Position numbers and translations under genes: made by a program
Assembly (NCBI GenBank): GCA_963805795.1
Contig: CAWDVG010000001.1
Coordinates: 248,001 to 312,000 of the forward strand
Reading direction: 5' to 3'
Length of the DNA: 64,000 nt
From: CAWARU01 sp963805795
Lineage (GTDB): Bacteria; Pseudomonadota; Gammaproteobacteria; UBA6186; Azoamicaceae
Notes under the pieces: generated by a model
Seen by the model: the letters and a program-made list of their open reading frames with translations, nothing else
Told to the model about the DNA's origin: nothing
The model's database searches: none
In this document: piece by piece, positions 51,069 to 60,949 of the stretch
Numbering within the stretch: the stretch's first letter is position 1
How the letters are laid out: every line of letters begins with the position of its first letter

Positions 51069-52637
51069 TTGGAGTATTTTTTGGAACGCTGTACATTTGC
51101 CATTATTTCCCACCCAGACGCTGGTAAAACCACCATTACGGAAAAATTACTGTTATATGGGGGTGCCATTCAATTAGCGGGTACTGTCAAGGGGCGTAAA
51201 GCCTCGCGTCATGCCACTTCTGATTGGATGGAATTAGAAAAGCAACGCGGCATTTCTGTTACGACCTCTGTGATGCAATTTCCCTATAAAACTCGAATGA
51301 TGAATCTATTGGATACACCAGGTCATGAAGATTTTTCTGAGGATACTTACCGTACCTTAACCGCAGTTGATTCAGCACTAATGGTAATAGATGCTGTAAA
51401 AGGTGTCGAATCTCGTACTATAAAATTAATGGAAGTGTGCCGTTTACGAGATACGCCTATCCTTACTTTTATTAATAAACTGGATCGCGATTCTCGTGAA
51501 CCTTTAGAATTGTTAGATGAAATTGAGAAAATATTAAAAATTCGTTGTGCCCCAATAACTTGGCCCATTGGTATGGGAAAGCATTTTAAGGGCATTTATC
51601 ATTTTGGTCTGGATAGTTTTAGACTCTATCAACCTGGCAAAAATGAAACTGTGCAAGAAGCCACTTTTATTCAAGGTTTTCATAATAAAGACTTAGATGC
51701 CGCTATTGGTAGTATGGCAGAAGAAGTTCGACAAGAATTAGATTTAATTAGAACAGCGAGTCATACATTCGAAAGGGAAGAATTTTTAAAGGGAAATTTA
51801 ACACCTGTTTTTTTCGGCTCAGCACTCAATAATTTTGGGGTTTCTGAATTGCTGGATGCTTTTGTTGAGTATGCGCCACAGCCCAAAGCTCGGGAAACTA
51901 AAACTCGCGTGGTAATTCCAAACGAACAAAAATTTTCAGGGTTTGTTTTTAAAATTCAAGCTAATATGGACCCCCAACATCGAGATAGAATAGCCTTTTT
52001 AAGGATTTGCTCGGGCCAATATACGCCAGGTATGAAGGTTAAACACCTACGTTTGGGCAAAGATATTCAAATTTCAAATGCACTCACTTTTATGGCAGGT
52101 GAAAGAGAACGAGTACTACAGGCTTTTCCGGGTGATATTTTGGGATTACACAATCATGGTACTATCCAAATAGGTGATAGTTTTACCGAGGGGGAAGAAC
52201 TTAAGTTTATTGGTATTCCGTATTTTGCACCTGAATTATTTAAAATGGTACGCCCTGCTGATCCTTTAAAATCTAAGGCCTTGCAAAAAGGTTTGGTACA
52301 GTTATCAGAAGAAGGCGCAACCCAGGTCTTTAGACCTTTAAAAGACAATCGGATTATTTTAGGCGCTGTAGGCCCCTTACAATTTGATGTTGTGGCACAT
52401 CGATTGCATTTTGAATACAACGTGGATTGTGTTTATGAAACGGTCAATGTTGCCGCGGCTCGTTGGGTCAGTGCAAAAGATCCCAAAAAACTGGAAGAAT
52501 TTAAAGCCAAAACGAGAGAATATCTAGCATTAGATGGTGGCGATAATCTGGCCTATTTAGCGCCTAGTCAGGTTAATTTAAATTTAACCATGGAGCGTTG
52601 GCCCGAGATTATCTTCCGTAATACCAGAGAACATTAA
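51069..52637 (+). CDS. prfC: Peptide chain release factor 3
   Basis: GTPase that removes RF1/RF2 from the ribosome after termination. 522 residues from a TTG start (MEYFLERCTFAIISHPDAGKT); a few residues shorter at the N-terminus than E. coli RF3. G motifs all present: SHPDAGKT (P-loop), DTPGHEDF, NKLD. RF3-specific blocks: SDWMELEKQRGISVTTSV, HNHGTIQIGD, QLSEEGATQVFRP and a final TREH. The leader is provided by the repeat at 51036-51067; the only ribosome-binding sequence is GAAGAG from it. Intact. Confidence 0.95.
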   Translation: MEYFLERCTFAIISHPDAGKTTITEKLLLYGGAIQLAGTVKGRKASRHATSDWMELEKQRGISVTTSVMQFPYKTRMMNLLDTPGHEDFSEDTYRTLTAVDSALMVIDAVKGVESRTIKLMEVCRLRDTPILTFINKLDRDSREPLELLDEIEKILKIRCAPITWPIGMGKHFKGIYHFGLDSFRLYQPGKNETVQEATFIQGFHNKDLDAAIGSMAEEVRQELDLIRTASHTFEREEFLKGNLTPVFFGSALNNFGVSELLDAFVEYAPQPKARETKTRVVIPNEQKFSGFVFKIQANMDPQHRDRIAFLRICSGQYTPGMKVKHLRLGKDIQISNALTFMAGERERVLQAFPGDILGLHNHGTIQIGDSFTEGEELKFIGIPYFAPELFKMVRPADPLKSKALQKGLVQLSEEGATQVFRPLKDNRIILGAVGPLQFDVVAHRLHFEYNVDCVYETVNVAAARWVSAKDPKKLEEFKAKTREYLALDGGDNLAYLAPSQVNLNLTMERWPEIIFRNTREH

Positions 52638-52672
52638 TATTCCTGTACTCGGACTGAAAGGAAACACACAGA

Positions 52673-53644
52673 ATGTCTACTTATCAAGAAAAATCCTATA
52701 CCGCACATCAAGAACATTTTAAACAAGACCTGGTTGATCCCCAAAGACTTAAAATTGGAGAAAGCTGGTTTAGAGAAGATACCGCAAATTACTGGGTTCA
52801 TATTCGCATGTTTGAAGGCGCAACTCATCTCCTAACGGATCCTCAAAAAACTTGGGTGACCATTGGGGATGGCCGTTATGGATTAGATTCCATTATTCTT
52901 AGACGCAAAGGATGGCAGCGAGTTTTACCAACGGATATTTCAGATATTCTGCTAAAATCTGCTGCAGAAAAAGGTCTGATTACCGAATATGGATCTGAAA
53001 ATGCGGAAGCATTAAGTTTTCCTGAAAATCATTTTGATTATGTTTTTTGCAAAGAAAGCTATCATCATTTTCCACGCCCTATGATTGCATTATACGAGAT
53101 GTTGCGTGTTGCAAAAGAAGGCGTACTTCTAATAGAACCTCATGATACAGTGAATAGCCCAAGTTTACATGGAAAATTACGTCGACTAAAACGAAGTATT
53201 AAAAAGCAAATCGCTATCGCAAAAATAAGGTGTCTACATTTATGGAATAAAGAAAAAATGCAACTTGAGTGCATCAATCTTGTTAAAAAACAACATATAG
53301 ATGCTGGAAGATACGAAGACAGCACAAACTATATTTATGCGGTAACGACTAGAGAAATGGAAAAAGTAGCTTTGGGATTAAATTATCCTATCGTTGCTTT
53401 TAAGGGCATCAATGATTCCTACGAACCTGGTTGCGAATTTGAATTCGCCTCATTTAAAAATAAAACCTATCGTAGAATGCGTATAAGATGTTGGATCAAT
53501 ACTTTTTTATGCAAGTTGGGGATTAAAGATTATAGTATGCTGATGTCACTGCTTTTTAAGAACGATCCTTCAGAAATTATTCTCTCAAGATTAAAAAAAC
53601 ATGGCTGGGAAGTGGTTTATTTACCAAGAAATCCTTATTGTTAA
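52673..53644 (+). CDS. Class I SAM-dependent methyltransferase
   Basis: 323 residues. Methyltransferase core in the first half: motif I VTIGDGRYGLDS, acidic strand 2 (PTDISD), DYVFCKESYHHFPRP (motif IV-like) and ALYEMLRVAKEGVLLIEPH (motif VI). The second half is a basic helical extension (KLRRLKRSIKKQI...RMRIRCWINT) unlike small-molecule methyltransferases, perhaps for binding a glycan or a nucleic acid. It follows prfC by 35 bases with AAAGGA upstream of the ATG, so it is probably in the same transcript. Substrate unknown. Confidence 0.8.
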   Translation: MSTYQEKSYTAHQEHFKQDLVDPQRLKIGESWFREDTANYWVHIRMFEGATHLLTDPQKTWVTIGDGRYGLDSIILRRKGWQRVLPTDISDILLKSAAEKGLITEYGSENAEALSFPENHFDYVFCKESYHHFPRPMIALYEMLRVAKEGVLLIEPHDTVNSPSLHGKLRRLKRSIKKQIAIAKIRCLHLWNKEKMQLECINLVKKQHIDAGRYEDSTNYIYAVTTREMEKVALGLNYPIVAFKGINDSYEPGCEFEFASFKNKTYRRMRIRCWINTFLCKLGIKDYSMLMSLLFKNDPSEIILSRLKKHGWEVVYLPRNPYC

Positions 53645-53851
53645 TATATCCGTTTTTGTTTTTTATTATTATCTTTTTCTTTTATTATCATCATTTTCCT
53701 GATGAGAAGTGGAAAAAAACCCCCTAATGATGTACGTTCATATATTTATATCATTAATATTAGCATTTAATCAATATAATATCTATAATAACTCTATTAT
53801 CATAATAAGAAGCTGCATAATTTCATTTCTTATATATAATATACACACACA

Positions 53852-53877
53852 CCTAAAGCCATTCAATTTTAGGTTTT
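53852..53877 (+). terminator. Possible terminator of prfC-methyltransferase operon
   Basis: CCTAAA - 9 nt - TTTTAGG followed by TTTTT; it lies between convergent genes and could serve both. Confidence 0.45.
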
Positions 53878-53886
53878 TCCACTAAC

Positions 53887-55020
53887 TTACCTAACCCTAA
53901 TCAACAACGCATATCCAATTGCAGCAAATAGTAGCAAGGGCAACAAAACAGCCAACAAGGGCGGGACTTGATATACAATGGCCAAGGGTGCAAACATGGC
54001 ATTTATGGTATGAAATAAATAAGCCACGCCAATACCTGCCACAATCCTAAATCCCATGCTAACTGATCTTAAAGGGCCAAAAACAAAAGGCACAGCTAAG
54101 ACAACCATTAAAATAATCAAGAGCGGTTGAAAAATTTTACTCCAAAAAGCGAGAGAATAAGTATTGGCATTTAATTCGTTTTTTGTACGGTTTTGAATAA
54201 TACGCCAAAGCGAAGGAAGCGGGAGACGTTCAGGGTGTTTTATTCTTGCAGTTTCTAATACTTCCGATTCTAATAAAGAGGGGAGTATTTGTTCTTTAAG
54301 TTGAATAACCTCGGTTTTATCATCTAAGAATTTTGTGCCACGAATATTGCTTAAACGCCAACCGTCTTTTTCTTTAACTGCATGCTCGGCGATGGTGACT
54401 TCTTTTAGTTTTCGGTTAGAGTCAAATTGATAGCGAGTCACCCCTGATAATTCTTTAGAGCTATTCAGAGTGCGCACATGGATAAAATCTTGTCCTTGTC
54501 GAATCCAGAGACCATATAAGGTTTCAATGGATTGTCCACCGCTAATGGCTAAAGTCTTCTTATTTTGTGCAACACGATCTGCAAAAGGAGCGATGCCCTC
54601 GCCAATCATGACGATCAATACAGTCAAAATAAGAGCAGCTTTTACAACAGAATAACAAATGCGCATCACAGAAATAGAAGCAGTACGCATGACAACTAAT
54701 TCTCTATGATTTGCAAGTGCCCCTAAACTAATTAAAGTACCCAATAATGCTGCCCAAGGAAACATCGCGTAAAATCGTGTTGGAGCCGATAAGGCTAAAA
54801 CACTGAGGGCGGCACTCAAAGTATAATTTCCTCTACCCACGGATTTTAATTCGTTTACCAAAGTAAAAAAAAGATCTAAACTCAGCAAGGCAATAGAAAC
54901 AACCAATATGGTTCCAATAATATTACGTGCAATATATCGATCCAATATCGGAATTTTCAGAACAGAACTTTTGAAGATAGGAATTCTTAAGGCAGGACTT
55001 TTCATAACTAAACTTTTCAT
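53887..55020 (-). CDS. lptG: LPS export ABC transporter permease LptG
   Basis: Together with LptF and LptB extracts lipopolysaccharide from the inner membrane for transport to the surface. 377 residues from the ATG at 55018-55020, which overlaps the lptF stop (ATGA); a longer in-frame start is less likely. Six hydrophobic segments in the usual 3+3 arrangement around a periplasmic beta-jellyroll-type domain (LYGLWIRQGQDFIHVR...RYQFDSN), with the family signature LDLFFTLVNELKSVG. The N-terminus has repeated short segments (LRIPIFKSSVLKIPI), possibly a small duplication. Confidence 0.93.
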   Translation of the reverse strand: MKSLVMKSPALRIPIFKSSVLKIPILDRYIARNIIGTILVVSIALLSLDLFFTLVNELKSVGRGNYTLSAALSVLALSAPTRFYAMFPWAALLGTLISLGALANHRELVVMRTASISVMRICYSVVKAALILTVLIVMIGEGIAPFADRVAQNKKTLAISGGQSIETLYGLWIRQGQDFIHVRTLNSSKELSGVTRYQFDSNRKLKEVTIAEHAVKEKDGWRLSNIRGTKFLDDKTEVIQLKEQILPSLLESEVLETARIKHPERLPLPSLWRIIQNRTKNELNANTYSLAFWSKIFQPLLIILMVVLAVPFVFGPLRSVSMGFRIVAGIGVAYLFHTINAMFAPLAIVYQVPPLLAVLLPLLLFAAIGYALLIRVR

Positions 55021-56186
55021 ACGGGTATAGCCCTTTTCTTCTTCCAATGATTTTTCATTTCAATTAACCAACCAGACTTATAGGCTATTAAGATCGAAGC
55101 TATTAGAAGAAACACAACATGCACCCAAAATAGGCCAATATAACTCGGTAATATTCCGGCGATTACCCAACGTTTTGAAATGGTGAATAAATTATAATAA
55201 ACAATATATAACAATATAGCAGGTAAAAATTTGGCATATCGACCTTGTCTTGGTTGAACACTTGCCAAGGGGAGTGCCAGCAAAGCTAATATAGGCACGG
55301 ATAATGGAAGGGAAAGTCGCCATTGTAACTCTGCGATATCGTCTAATGCAGTCGATCGCATTAATTCACGACTGGATTTTAACTTAAATCCTCCTGTACT
55401 CAGAGCTGAATTGGCTTCTTCTTTCACTGTGCGGCCATATTCATTAAACTTGACGATAGTATAATCCGCTGATCCAGGTGTCCCTTGGTAACGATACCCT
55501 TCTTTTAATACCAAATAAAAATCTTTTTTATCTGGAGATTGACTTATCTTGGCTTCTTTTGCAGTGACCAAAGCCCAACCCTTTTTATTATCTCCTTTAC
55601 TATTCGGCTGATTATCTTCCACTTGCTTAGGTTGCTCCGCAATAAAAATACCTTTTAATGTTTTATCTTTAGTGGTGATATCTTCTAAATAAAAGACCAA
55701 ACGTCCATCTTCTAAAGACTGAAAACGTCCCGGCAAAACAGATTGAATAACCGCTAGGGCTTCTCCTTGGTTCATGGCTTTTTCACGATAAGACGTTATT
55801 TTGGGCACCAACCAAAAACTCAATAAGGCCACCCCAATCATGACGCAGATTGCTATCATTAAGGTTAGTTTGCTTAAATAACGCCAACCAAAGCCCGATG
55901 CCGATAAAACAATCATTTCGCTTTCTGCATACAAGCGCCCAAAAGCAAAAAGAATGGCGAGGTAAAAACTGAGAGGAATAACAAAGCTTAATAACTCAGG
56001 CGTATACAACCATACTAAACGTAAAACTAATGAAAGCGGTAATTCGCCTGTAGCTGCTTTTGCAAGATAGACAGCAAAACGATTACTTAAAGCAATGAGT
56101 AGCAATATCCCAGAAATGGCAAAAAAAGACCACATCACTTCTTTAGTTAGATATCTAGAAACTATCAAACCATGCTCCCGAAGCAT
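55017..56186 (-). CDS. lptF: LPS export ABC transporter permease LptF
   Basis: 389 residues; partner of LptG. TM segments at the N-terminus (EVMWSFFAISGILLLIAL) and C-terminus, coupling helix region ELLSFVIPLSFYLAILFAFGRLYAESE as in the family, and a periplasmic domain containing a 25-residue Gln/Asn/Lys insert (KQVEDNQPNSKGDNKK). ALPLASVQPRQGR near the C-terminus is a family hallmark. Divergent from pepA, as in E. coli, where pepA and lptFG share a promoter region. Confidence 0.93.
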   Translation of the reverse strand: MLREHGLIVSRYLTKEVMWSFFAISGILLLIALSNRFAVYLAKAATGELPLSLVLRLVWLYTPELLSFVIPLSFYLAILFAFGRLYAESEMIVLSASGFGWRYLSKLTLMIAICVMIGVALLSFWLVPKITSYREKAMNQGEALAVIQSVLPGRFQSLEDGRLVFYLEDITTKDKTLKGIFIAEQPKQVEDNQPNSKGDNKKGWALVTAKEAKISQSPDKKDFYLVLKEGYRYQGTPGSADYTIVKFNEYGRTVKEEANSALSTGGFKLKSSRELMRSTALDDIAELQWRLSLPLSVPILALLALPLASVQPRQGRYAKFLPAILLYIVYYNLFTISKRWVIAGILPSYIGLFWVHVVFLLIASILIAYKSGWLIEMKNHWKKKRAIPV

Positions 56187-56291
56187 TTAAATACATATAA
56201 AACTTCTCCATATTGCGTTACACTATCAGTTTTTCTGAGCATTCACCAGAAGCGTTTTTGTCAAGTGTTTTTGTCATTCTTAGGAGTTGTC

Positions 56292-57797
56292 ATGGAATTT
56301 AGCGTAAAAAGCGGCCATCCAGAAAAGCAGCGTACCGCATGCCTGGTTGCAGGGGTATTTGAAAATCGCCGACTCACTCATGTTGCTGAACATTTAGACA
56401 GCGCTAGCCAAAGTTTTATTAGCAATGTATTGAGGAAAGGCGATCTCGATGGGAAATTTGGACAAACCTTAATGCTACACAATGTGCCAAACACCCTTTG
56501 CGATCGCTTATTGTTGGTGAACTGTGGACGTGAGCGAGAGTTGGGAGATAGTCAATTTCGAGATCTTATTCGAAAAGTGATGTGCCATCTATCTCATACG
56601 GGGGCAACGGATGCAGTTTGTTCTTTAACCGAACTCAATGTCAAAGGCCGGGATATTCGTTGGAAAATTCGCCAAGCGATTGAAGTGACTCAAGATGCGC
56701 TTTACACTTTTGAACAATTTAAAACTAAAAAGGATTTAACCAAACGTAGTCTTCGACGCGTCACCTTTACTGTGCCAACACGGCGAGAACTGCAGGCTGC
56801 AGAACGTGCTGTTTTACAAGGCCAAGCCATTGCAAATGCAGTGCAATATGCTAAAGATATAGCGAATCTTCCTCCGAATATTTGTAACCCTATTTATTTG
56901 GCAAAAGAAGCAGAAAAATTTAATGAAAAATTCCCAAGTATCAGTGTAGGTATTTTAGATGAAAAAGACATCCGTGCCTTGAAAATGTTAACTTTCCTAG
57001 CCGTTGCAGAAGGTTCAAAAAACCCACCCCGTTTGATTACCCTTGAATATAGAGGGCGTAAAGATAAACAAAAACCAGTGGTTTTGGTAGGCAAAGGTAT
57101 TACCTTTGATACAGGTGGAAATTCATTAAAGCCTCCTGCAGGCATGATTGGCATGAAATATGATATGTGTGGTGGCGCAGCTGTCTTAGCAACTTTACGC
57201 GCGGCAGCTGAAATGGAATTGCCTATTAATCTGGTGGGGATTATTCCTGCTGCCGAAAATATGCCCGGGCCCGACGCGGCAAGACCTGAAGATGTAGTGA
57301 CGACTATGTCTGGAAAAACAGTCGAGATATTGAATACCGATGCTGAAGGACGATTAATTTTGTGCGATGCGCTTACGTATAGCGAACGTTTTGATCCGGA
57401 TATTGTTATTGACATTGCAACCCTCACAGGCGCTGTTATTTTAGCGCTTGGAAAATACGCGAGCGGTCTTTTCAGCAATCATAATGCCTTAGCAAATGAT
57501 TTGTTGCAGGCAGGAACAGTCAGTGGTGATCGTTGTTGGCAATTACCCATTTGGGATGATTATCAGGAAGGATTGGCAAGTCATTGCGCAGATATGGCCA
57601 ATATCAGCAATGTGCCTGAAGCAGGTGCTATTATCGCGGCTTGTTTTCTTTCGCGCTTTACCAAAAAATTTCATTGGGCACATTTAGATGTGGCTGGCAC
57701 AGCGTCTACCCGCGGCACTGGCAAAGATAGAGGTGCAACCGGAAGACCGGTGCCATTGCTATGTCAATATTTAATTGATCGTTGTGCAAAAGATTAG
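56292..57797 (+). CDS. pepA: Leucyl aminopeptidase (cytosol aminopeptidase, M17)
   Basis: 501 residues from the ATG at 56292 with AGGAG upstream; an earlier in-frame ATG at 56172 overlaps lptF and is rejected. M17 family: metal ligands and signature NTDAEGRLIL, catalytic Lys in VGKGITFDTGG, bicarbonate-site Arg in AEGRL, and DVAGTAST in the C-terminal domain. A hexameric Zn/Mn peptidase; in some bacteria it also binds DNA. The gene holC, which lies between pepA and valS in E. coli, is absent: only 72 bases separate the two here. Confidence 0.94.
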   Translation: MEFSVKSGHPEKQRTACLVAGVFENRRLTHVAEHLDSASQSFISNVLRKGDLDGKFGQTLMLHNVPNTLCDRLLLVNCGRERELGDSQFRDLIRKVMCHLSHTGATDAVCSLTELNVKGRDIRWKIRQAIEVTQDALYTFEQFKTKKDLTKRSLRRVTFTVPTRRELQAAERAVLQGQAIANAVQYAKDIANLPPNICNPIYLAKEAEKFNEKFPSISVGILDEKDIRALKMLTFLAVAEGSKNPPRLITLEYRGRKDKQKPVVLVGKGITFDTGGNSLKPPAGMIGMKYDMCGGAAVLATLRAAAEMELPINLVGIIPAAENMPGPDAARPEDVVTTMSGKTVEILNTDAEGRLILCDALTYSERFDPDIVIDIATLTGAVILALGKYASGLFSNHNALANDLLQAGTVSGDRCWQLPIWDDYQEGLASHCADMANISNVPEAGAIIAACFLSRFTKKFHWAHLDVAGTASTRGTGKDRGATGRPVPLLCQYLIDRCAKD

Positions 57798-57869
57798 ATT
57801 AAGGACAACCAAGAACCAAAAAACCAAAGCTAAAGACTATAGTGACTGATTTCAAACGAGAGAAAAAAA

Positions 57870-60748
57870 ATGGATAAAGTTTACGAACCGCAATCATTAG
57901 AACGTAAGTGGTATGAATTTTGGGAAGCAAAAGGGTATTTTGCACCTAAAGAAGACGAGAAAAATGAATCGTATTGCATTATGATTCCTCCGCCCAATGT
58001 AACGGGTAGTCTGCATATGGGACATGCCTTTCAACAAACCTTAATGGATGTGTTAATTCGCTATCATCGCATGAAAGGAGATAATACCTTATGGTTAGTC
58101 GGTACTGATCACGCGGGTATAGCGACGCAAATGGTGGTTGAAAGACAACTGCTGGCAGAAGGAAAGTCTCGTCATGATATGGGGCGAGAAGCCTTCATAG
58201 ACAAAATCTGGCAATGGAAAGCAGAATCTGGTGGTAATATAACAGGACAATTACGCCGTATAGGAGCCTCTGTTGATTGGAGTCGAGAACGTTTTACGTT
58301 AGATCAAGGCCTGTCTGAAGCCGTTCAAGAAGTATTTATCCAATTATATAATGAAGGGCTTATTTATCGCGGTAAACGTTTGGTTAATTGGGATCCGGTT
58401 TTATTGACGGCTGTTTCTGATTTAGAAGTAGAATCGGAAGAAGAAAATGGTCATCTTTGGTACATTCGCTATCCCATCGTAGATGAAAGAGCACATAAAG
58501 GCGATAAAAGTTATATTATGGTTGCAACAACCCGTCCAGAAACGATGCTGGGAGATGTTGCCGTTGCCGTGCATCCCGAAGACGAACGTTATAAGGCTTT
58601 GATTGGAAAAACGGTTTCTCTACCCTTAACCGATCGCTTAATACCTATTATTGCAGACTTTGAAGTGAAACCGGAATTTGGTACCGGTTGTGTAAAAATT
58701 ACGCCGGCACATGATTTTAATGATTATGCCATGGGAGAACGTCATCATTTACCTAAAATAAATATTTTTACTATTGATGCAAAATTAAATGCAGAAGCAC
58801 CCATCGCCTATAGAGGGCTTGATCGCTTCGAGGCACGAAAAAAAATAGTAGCTGATTTAACCGATCTAAAACTAATAGAAAAAATTGAACCTCATCTTTT
58901 AAAAGTGCCACGGGGAGATCGCAGTGGTGCAGTCATAGAACCTTTATTAACTGATCAATGGTTCGTTAAAATTGAAAGTCTGGCGAATCCTGCTATTGAA
59001 GCTGTAGAACAAGGTGAAATTAGGTTTATTCCAGAAAATTGGAGTAAAACCTATTTTGAATGGATGCGGAATATTCAAGACTGGTGTATTAGTCGACAAC
59101 TCTGGTGGGGACATCGTATCCCTGCTTGGTATGATGACAATGGTAAAATCTATGTAGGAAAATCTGAGATTGATATTCGAACAAAACATCATTTACCGGA
59201 TTCAGTTGCTTTGCGTCAAGATGAAGATGTCTTGGATACTTGGTTTTCATCTGCACTCTGGCCCTTTTCAACCTTAGGTTGGCCAGAGGACACGAAAGAT
59301 TTGAAGACTTTTTACCCTACGCAAGTTTTAGTCACGGGCTTTGATATTATTTTCTTCTGGGTGGCCCGCATGATTATGTTTGGCTTAAAATTTACCGGAA
59401 AAATTCCTTTTGAAGAAGTATATATCCATGGCTTGATTCAAGATCAAAATGGCCAAAAAATGTCTAAAACCAAAGGAAATGTGTTGGATCCTTTGGATCA
59501 TCATTGAGGGCATTGATCTGGAATCTTTAGTCAAGAAACGAACTAGAGGGCTGATGCAGCCGCAATTGGCTGCACAAATTGAAAAAACAACGCGAACGGA
59601 TTTTCCGAAGGGGATTTCTGCCTATGGTACCGATGCACTGCGTTTTACCTATTGTGCCCTTGCAACCACAGGAAGCGCATATTCGTTTTGATTTTAAACG
59701 TATAGAAGGTTATCGCCATTTTTGTAATAAGCTCTGGAATGCCGCGCGCTATGTGTTGATGAATACCGAAGGAAAATTTGTATTAGAGCATTCAGGCCAT
59801 TATAACGATAAAATTAAAAATTTGAATTTGGATGTTTCCGAAAGATGGATTTTTTCAATCTGGCAAAAAACTAAACAAGCCGTACAACAGCATTTACATC
59901 AATATCGTTTTGATTTGGCTGCACAAGCCTTATATGAATTTACTTGGAATGAATATTGCGATTGGTATTTAGAACTTTCAAAAGCTGCTTTGTTGGGATC
60001 CAACGCATCTGAACAGCAGGACGTACAAGCCGTACGTTTCACATTAGTTACCATTTTGGAAGAATTATTACGTTGCTTACATTCCTTAATTCCCTATATT
60101 ACCGAAGAAATATGGCAGAGAATTCGTTCTATGACAGGAAAACAAGGTGAAACAATTATGCTTGAACCCTATCCTGAAGCCGATATTCAACTGATTGATC
60201 CTCTTGCAGAAGCGGATATTGAATGGATCAAGGCCATGATTTTAGGGATACGTAATATTCGGGGGGAAATGAATATTGCACCAGGTAAACAATTAGCTGT
60301 TTTATTGCAACAAGGGGATAATGGTAAACTGGAGGATAGTAATAAAATTGAGTCCCTGAAACATCAAAATAAAGAACTTGTGTCAAAGTATGGCCACATA
60401 TTGCAGTCGTTGGGCAAAATGAGTTCCTTAACATGGCTCAGTGGTGAGGAGGGTCGGCCCCTTGCTGCGACTGCGTTGGTCGGATCTGTAGAACTTTTAG
60501 TCCCCATGGCGGATCTCATTGAAAAAGAAGCGGAAATGGCTCGTCTCGAAAAGGAAATAGATAAACTGAAAAAGGAACTGGAAAAAATTGATAGTAGATT
60601 ATCGAATCAGAATTTTGTTGCAAATGCCCCAGTCGAGGTAGTTAATCAGGAAAAAAAACGTGGAGATGAAATTAGCACTGCAATAGAAAAACTGAATAAC
60701 CGCAAAATTGAGATTTCGAAATTAGAGGTATCGTTGCGATCTTTTTAA
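57870..60748 (+). pseudogene. valS: Valine--tRNA ligase, two single-base frameshifts as given
   Basis: The first frame (57870-59507) covers the HIGH region PPPNVTGSLHMGHAF, the editing domain (TTRPETMLGDVAV) and the KMSKS loop KMSKTKGNVLDP, then stops. The next frame continues IIEGIDLESLVKKRTRG to about 59676, and the third (from about 59678) reads RFDFKRIEGYRHFCNKLWNAARYV through the anticodon domain and the C-terminal coiled coil (LEKEIDKLKKELEKI) to 60748. Joined, the protein is complete, about 955 residues. An extra C lies near 59500 and an extra A near 59675. An organism cannot lose valS, so these are most likely sequence errors. Confidence 0.88.
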
Positions 60749-60949
60749 GAAAAATGATAGGAAGCGATTTCGAATAATGGCGAGCGGGGGTGGTGTGCAT
60801 GATGGGATAAACTTAAGGCTTTTGACTTAATAAATAAAATCAAGATATAATAATACGATTTTAGGTTTATAACTAATGTGCCCAAATTCTTTTCCTCTGT
60901 TAAATTTTAAAGTTCGATTTTTTAGATATTCACAGTTAAGGAGAGCATT

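Noticed and set aside
56894..57478. 194-codon minus-strand frame inside pepA
   Set aside because: Long only because it is antisense to a conserved gene; composition is not protein-like and no start signals are present.
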